Shown in pieces: positions 63,440-64,000 of a stretch of 64,000 nt of DNA. This stretch comes from Metapseudomonas sp043392685. Lineage in GTDB: Bacteria; Pseudomonadota; Gammaproteobacteria; Pseudomonadales; Pseudomonadaceae. How positions within the stretch are numbered: position 1 is the stretch's first letter; each line of letters starts with the position of its first letter. The notes under the pieces are model-generated. The model was not told the origin of the DNA. It saw nothing but the letters and a program-made list of their open reading frames with translations, and made no database searches. The position numbers and the translations under genes are program-made. The stretch lies in NCBI GenBank assembly GCA_043392685.1, contig JBHZGM010000003.1. One strand, given 5' to 3'.

Positions 63440-63619
63440 TACATATGTTTGCAAATGGCAAACAAAGCGAAACGGAAGCCGTGCCACGGTTTTTGCCAGA
63501 CTAGCCGGGCGTTTCTTCTGGAACGCAGGTGAGGTTGTAGTCCGGAAGCCTGGCAGTGCCGGTTCCGGACATTTTCTCTGAATTGAGTGCGGGAGCCCGG
63601 ATGGGCTCCCGTTTTTTTT
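63440..63619 (+). ncRNA. Candidate small RNA ending in an intrinsic terminator
   Basis: A long hairpin (GTCCGGAA at 63540-63547 pairs perfectly with TTCCGGAC at 63563-63570) is followed by a separate terminator at 63590-63619. No gene on the plus strand reads into this terminator, since pcpS is on the other strand. The 5' end is not defined; I set it at the AT-rich patch near 63440. Confidence 0.35.
63590..63619 (+). terminator. Strong intrinsic terminator with no upstream gene
   Basis: CGGGAGCCC-GGAT-GGGCTCCCG followed by eight T. Confidence 0.92.
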
Positions 63620-63696
63620 GTCCGCAATCAAGGGGAACTCGGGAGGGGCGCTGAAGCCTGTCTTACAAAAAAGCCTTAGGACGTTGTAAGAGATTT

Positions 63697-63735
63697 CATT
63701 CAGCTCAGGTTCAAGAAGGGTTCAGGAGCGGTTCA
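63697..63735 (+). promoter_or_regulatory. Four TTCA boxes at an 11-bp period
   Basis: CATTCA at 63697, then GGTTCA at 63708, 63719 and 63730. Spacing of 11 puts all on one face of the helix, as for OmpR/PhoB-class regulators; the sequence resembles PhoP-type boxes of Pseudomonas as I recall them. They end 68 bp before the ATG at 63803. Confidence 0.6.
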
Positions 63736-63802
63736 GTGGTCGGCGAGCAATCTAGCCCCCGAGTTCAGCCAACTACTCGAACACTCGAAGAGGAATCACA
63801 TC

Positions 63803-64000
63803 ATGAACCCGATCTTCAGCCGTATCGCCCTCGCTTCCGCTCTGGCCCTCGCCGCTGCCGGCGCCCAGGCCGGCGACAACTTTGTTGGACTGACCTGGGG
63901 CCAGACCAACAACAACATCCAGAAGTCCGATTCGCTGAACGCGAACCTGAATAACCCCAAGCTGGACAAGGTCATCCACAAGACCGACACCTGGGGCGTG
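63803..64000 (+). CDS. Secreted, probably outer-membrane protein (5' part only)
   Basis: The first 66 codons run off the window. GAGGA lies before the ATG. Signal peptide (RIALASALALAAAGAQA) with cleavage before GDNF, then FVGLTWGQTNNNIQKSDSLN, which looks like the first strand and loop of a small beta-barrel (OmpW or OprF-N type). Family cannot be fixed from this part. Confidence 0.7.
   Translation, partial: MNPIFSRIALASALALAAAGAQAGDNFVGLTWGQTNNNIQKSDSLNANLNNPKLDKVIHKTDTWGV

Larger units (their letters stand above)
63391..63802. other. Spacer with sRNA candidate and operator array
   Basis: Between pcpS and the last gene: a structured plus-strand segment ending in a terminator (63440-63619), an inverted repeat CTTACAA...TTGTAAG (63662-63690) and four TTCA boxes (63697-63735). 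No coding frame is supported. Confidence 0.6.

Overview
The window reads as chromosomal DNA of a high-GC Pseudomonas, probably of the P. aeruginosa / P. nitroreducens / P. citronellolis side of the genus. The grounds are the gene content (phaG, a PA3496-like gene next to nth, an rnf operon, csiD-lhgO-gabDT, a PcpS-type phosphopantetheinyl transferase), strong G/C bias at third codon positions, and several REP-type palindromes between genes. Species cannot be fixed from sequence reading alone. All coordinates, motif positions and repeat comparisons were made by eye.

0.3-8.0 kb: a lysine / 5-aminovalerate / GABA module. CsiR (GntR/FCD repressor) is divergent from csiD-lhgO-gabD-gabT-gabP. GabP imports GABA or 5-aminovalerate. 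GabT and GabD convert it to succinate or glutarate. CsiD hydroxylates glutarate to L-2-hydroxyglutarate and LhgO oxidises that to 2-oxoglutarate.

8.1-12.8 kb: an MFS transporter, a LysR regulator and an M20 peptidase, bracketed by two directly repeated, almost identical 188-bp elements (8134-8321 and 12595-12782).

12.8-24.5 kb: mixed genes. These are a secreted HExxH-like protein, a periplasmic solute-binding-like protein, a LysR / NCS1 permease / C-N hydrolase module, two small secreted proteins, and a disturbed zone beside tRNA-Gly(CCC). That zone holds an NhaC antiporter with atypical codons, a broken Ca2+/H+ antiporter and inverted repeats that look like insertion-sequence ends. PhaG, a CWC-type cysteine-rich protein and RsuA follow.

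24.6-36.4 kb: phosphatidylcholine synthase, an AhpD-like protein, a cupin, a DmdC/DmdB-like acyl-CoA dehydrogenase and ligase pair (probably one unit), a divergent two-component pair, and PuuA/PuuB-type genes for gamma-glutamylation of putrescine. The last pair links functionally to the GABA module.

36.5-53.1 kb: a large apparently co-directional catabolic cluster. It encodes a NitT/TauT-type ABC importer, two SDRs, a cupin, an alpha/beta hydrolase, an IclR regulator, a ThDP decarboxylase-like enzyme, an aspartate-dehydrogenase-like enzyme, an aldehyde dehydrogenase, an extradiol-dioxygenase-like VOC protein, two small proteins, a Rieske oxygenase, RidA, a PDR reductase and an outer-membrane porin. 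A repeated operator (TGTTTC-N6-GAAACA) lies before the importer and before the porin. The substrate is not recognisable and this is the best candidate for an undescribed pathway.

53.3-64.0 kb: housekeeping genes. PA3496-like, nth and an rnf operon in which rnfC is missing between rnfB and rnfD and rnfB carries a roughly 300-residue repetitive tail; then metG, apbC/mrp, dcd, pcpS, a possible small RNA, and the start of a secreted beta-barrel-like protein preceded by four xxTTCA boxes at an 11-bp period.
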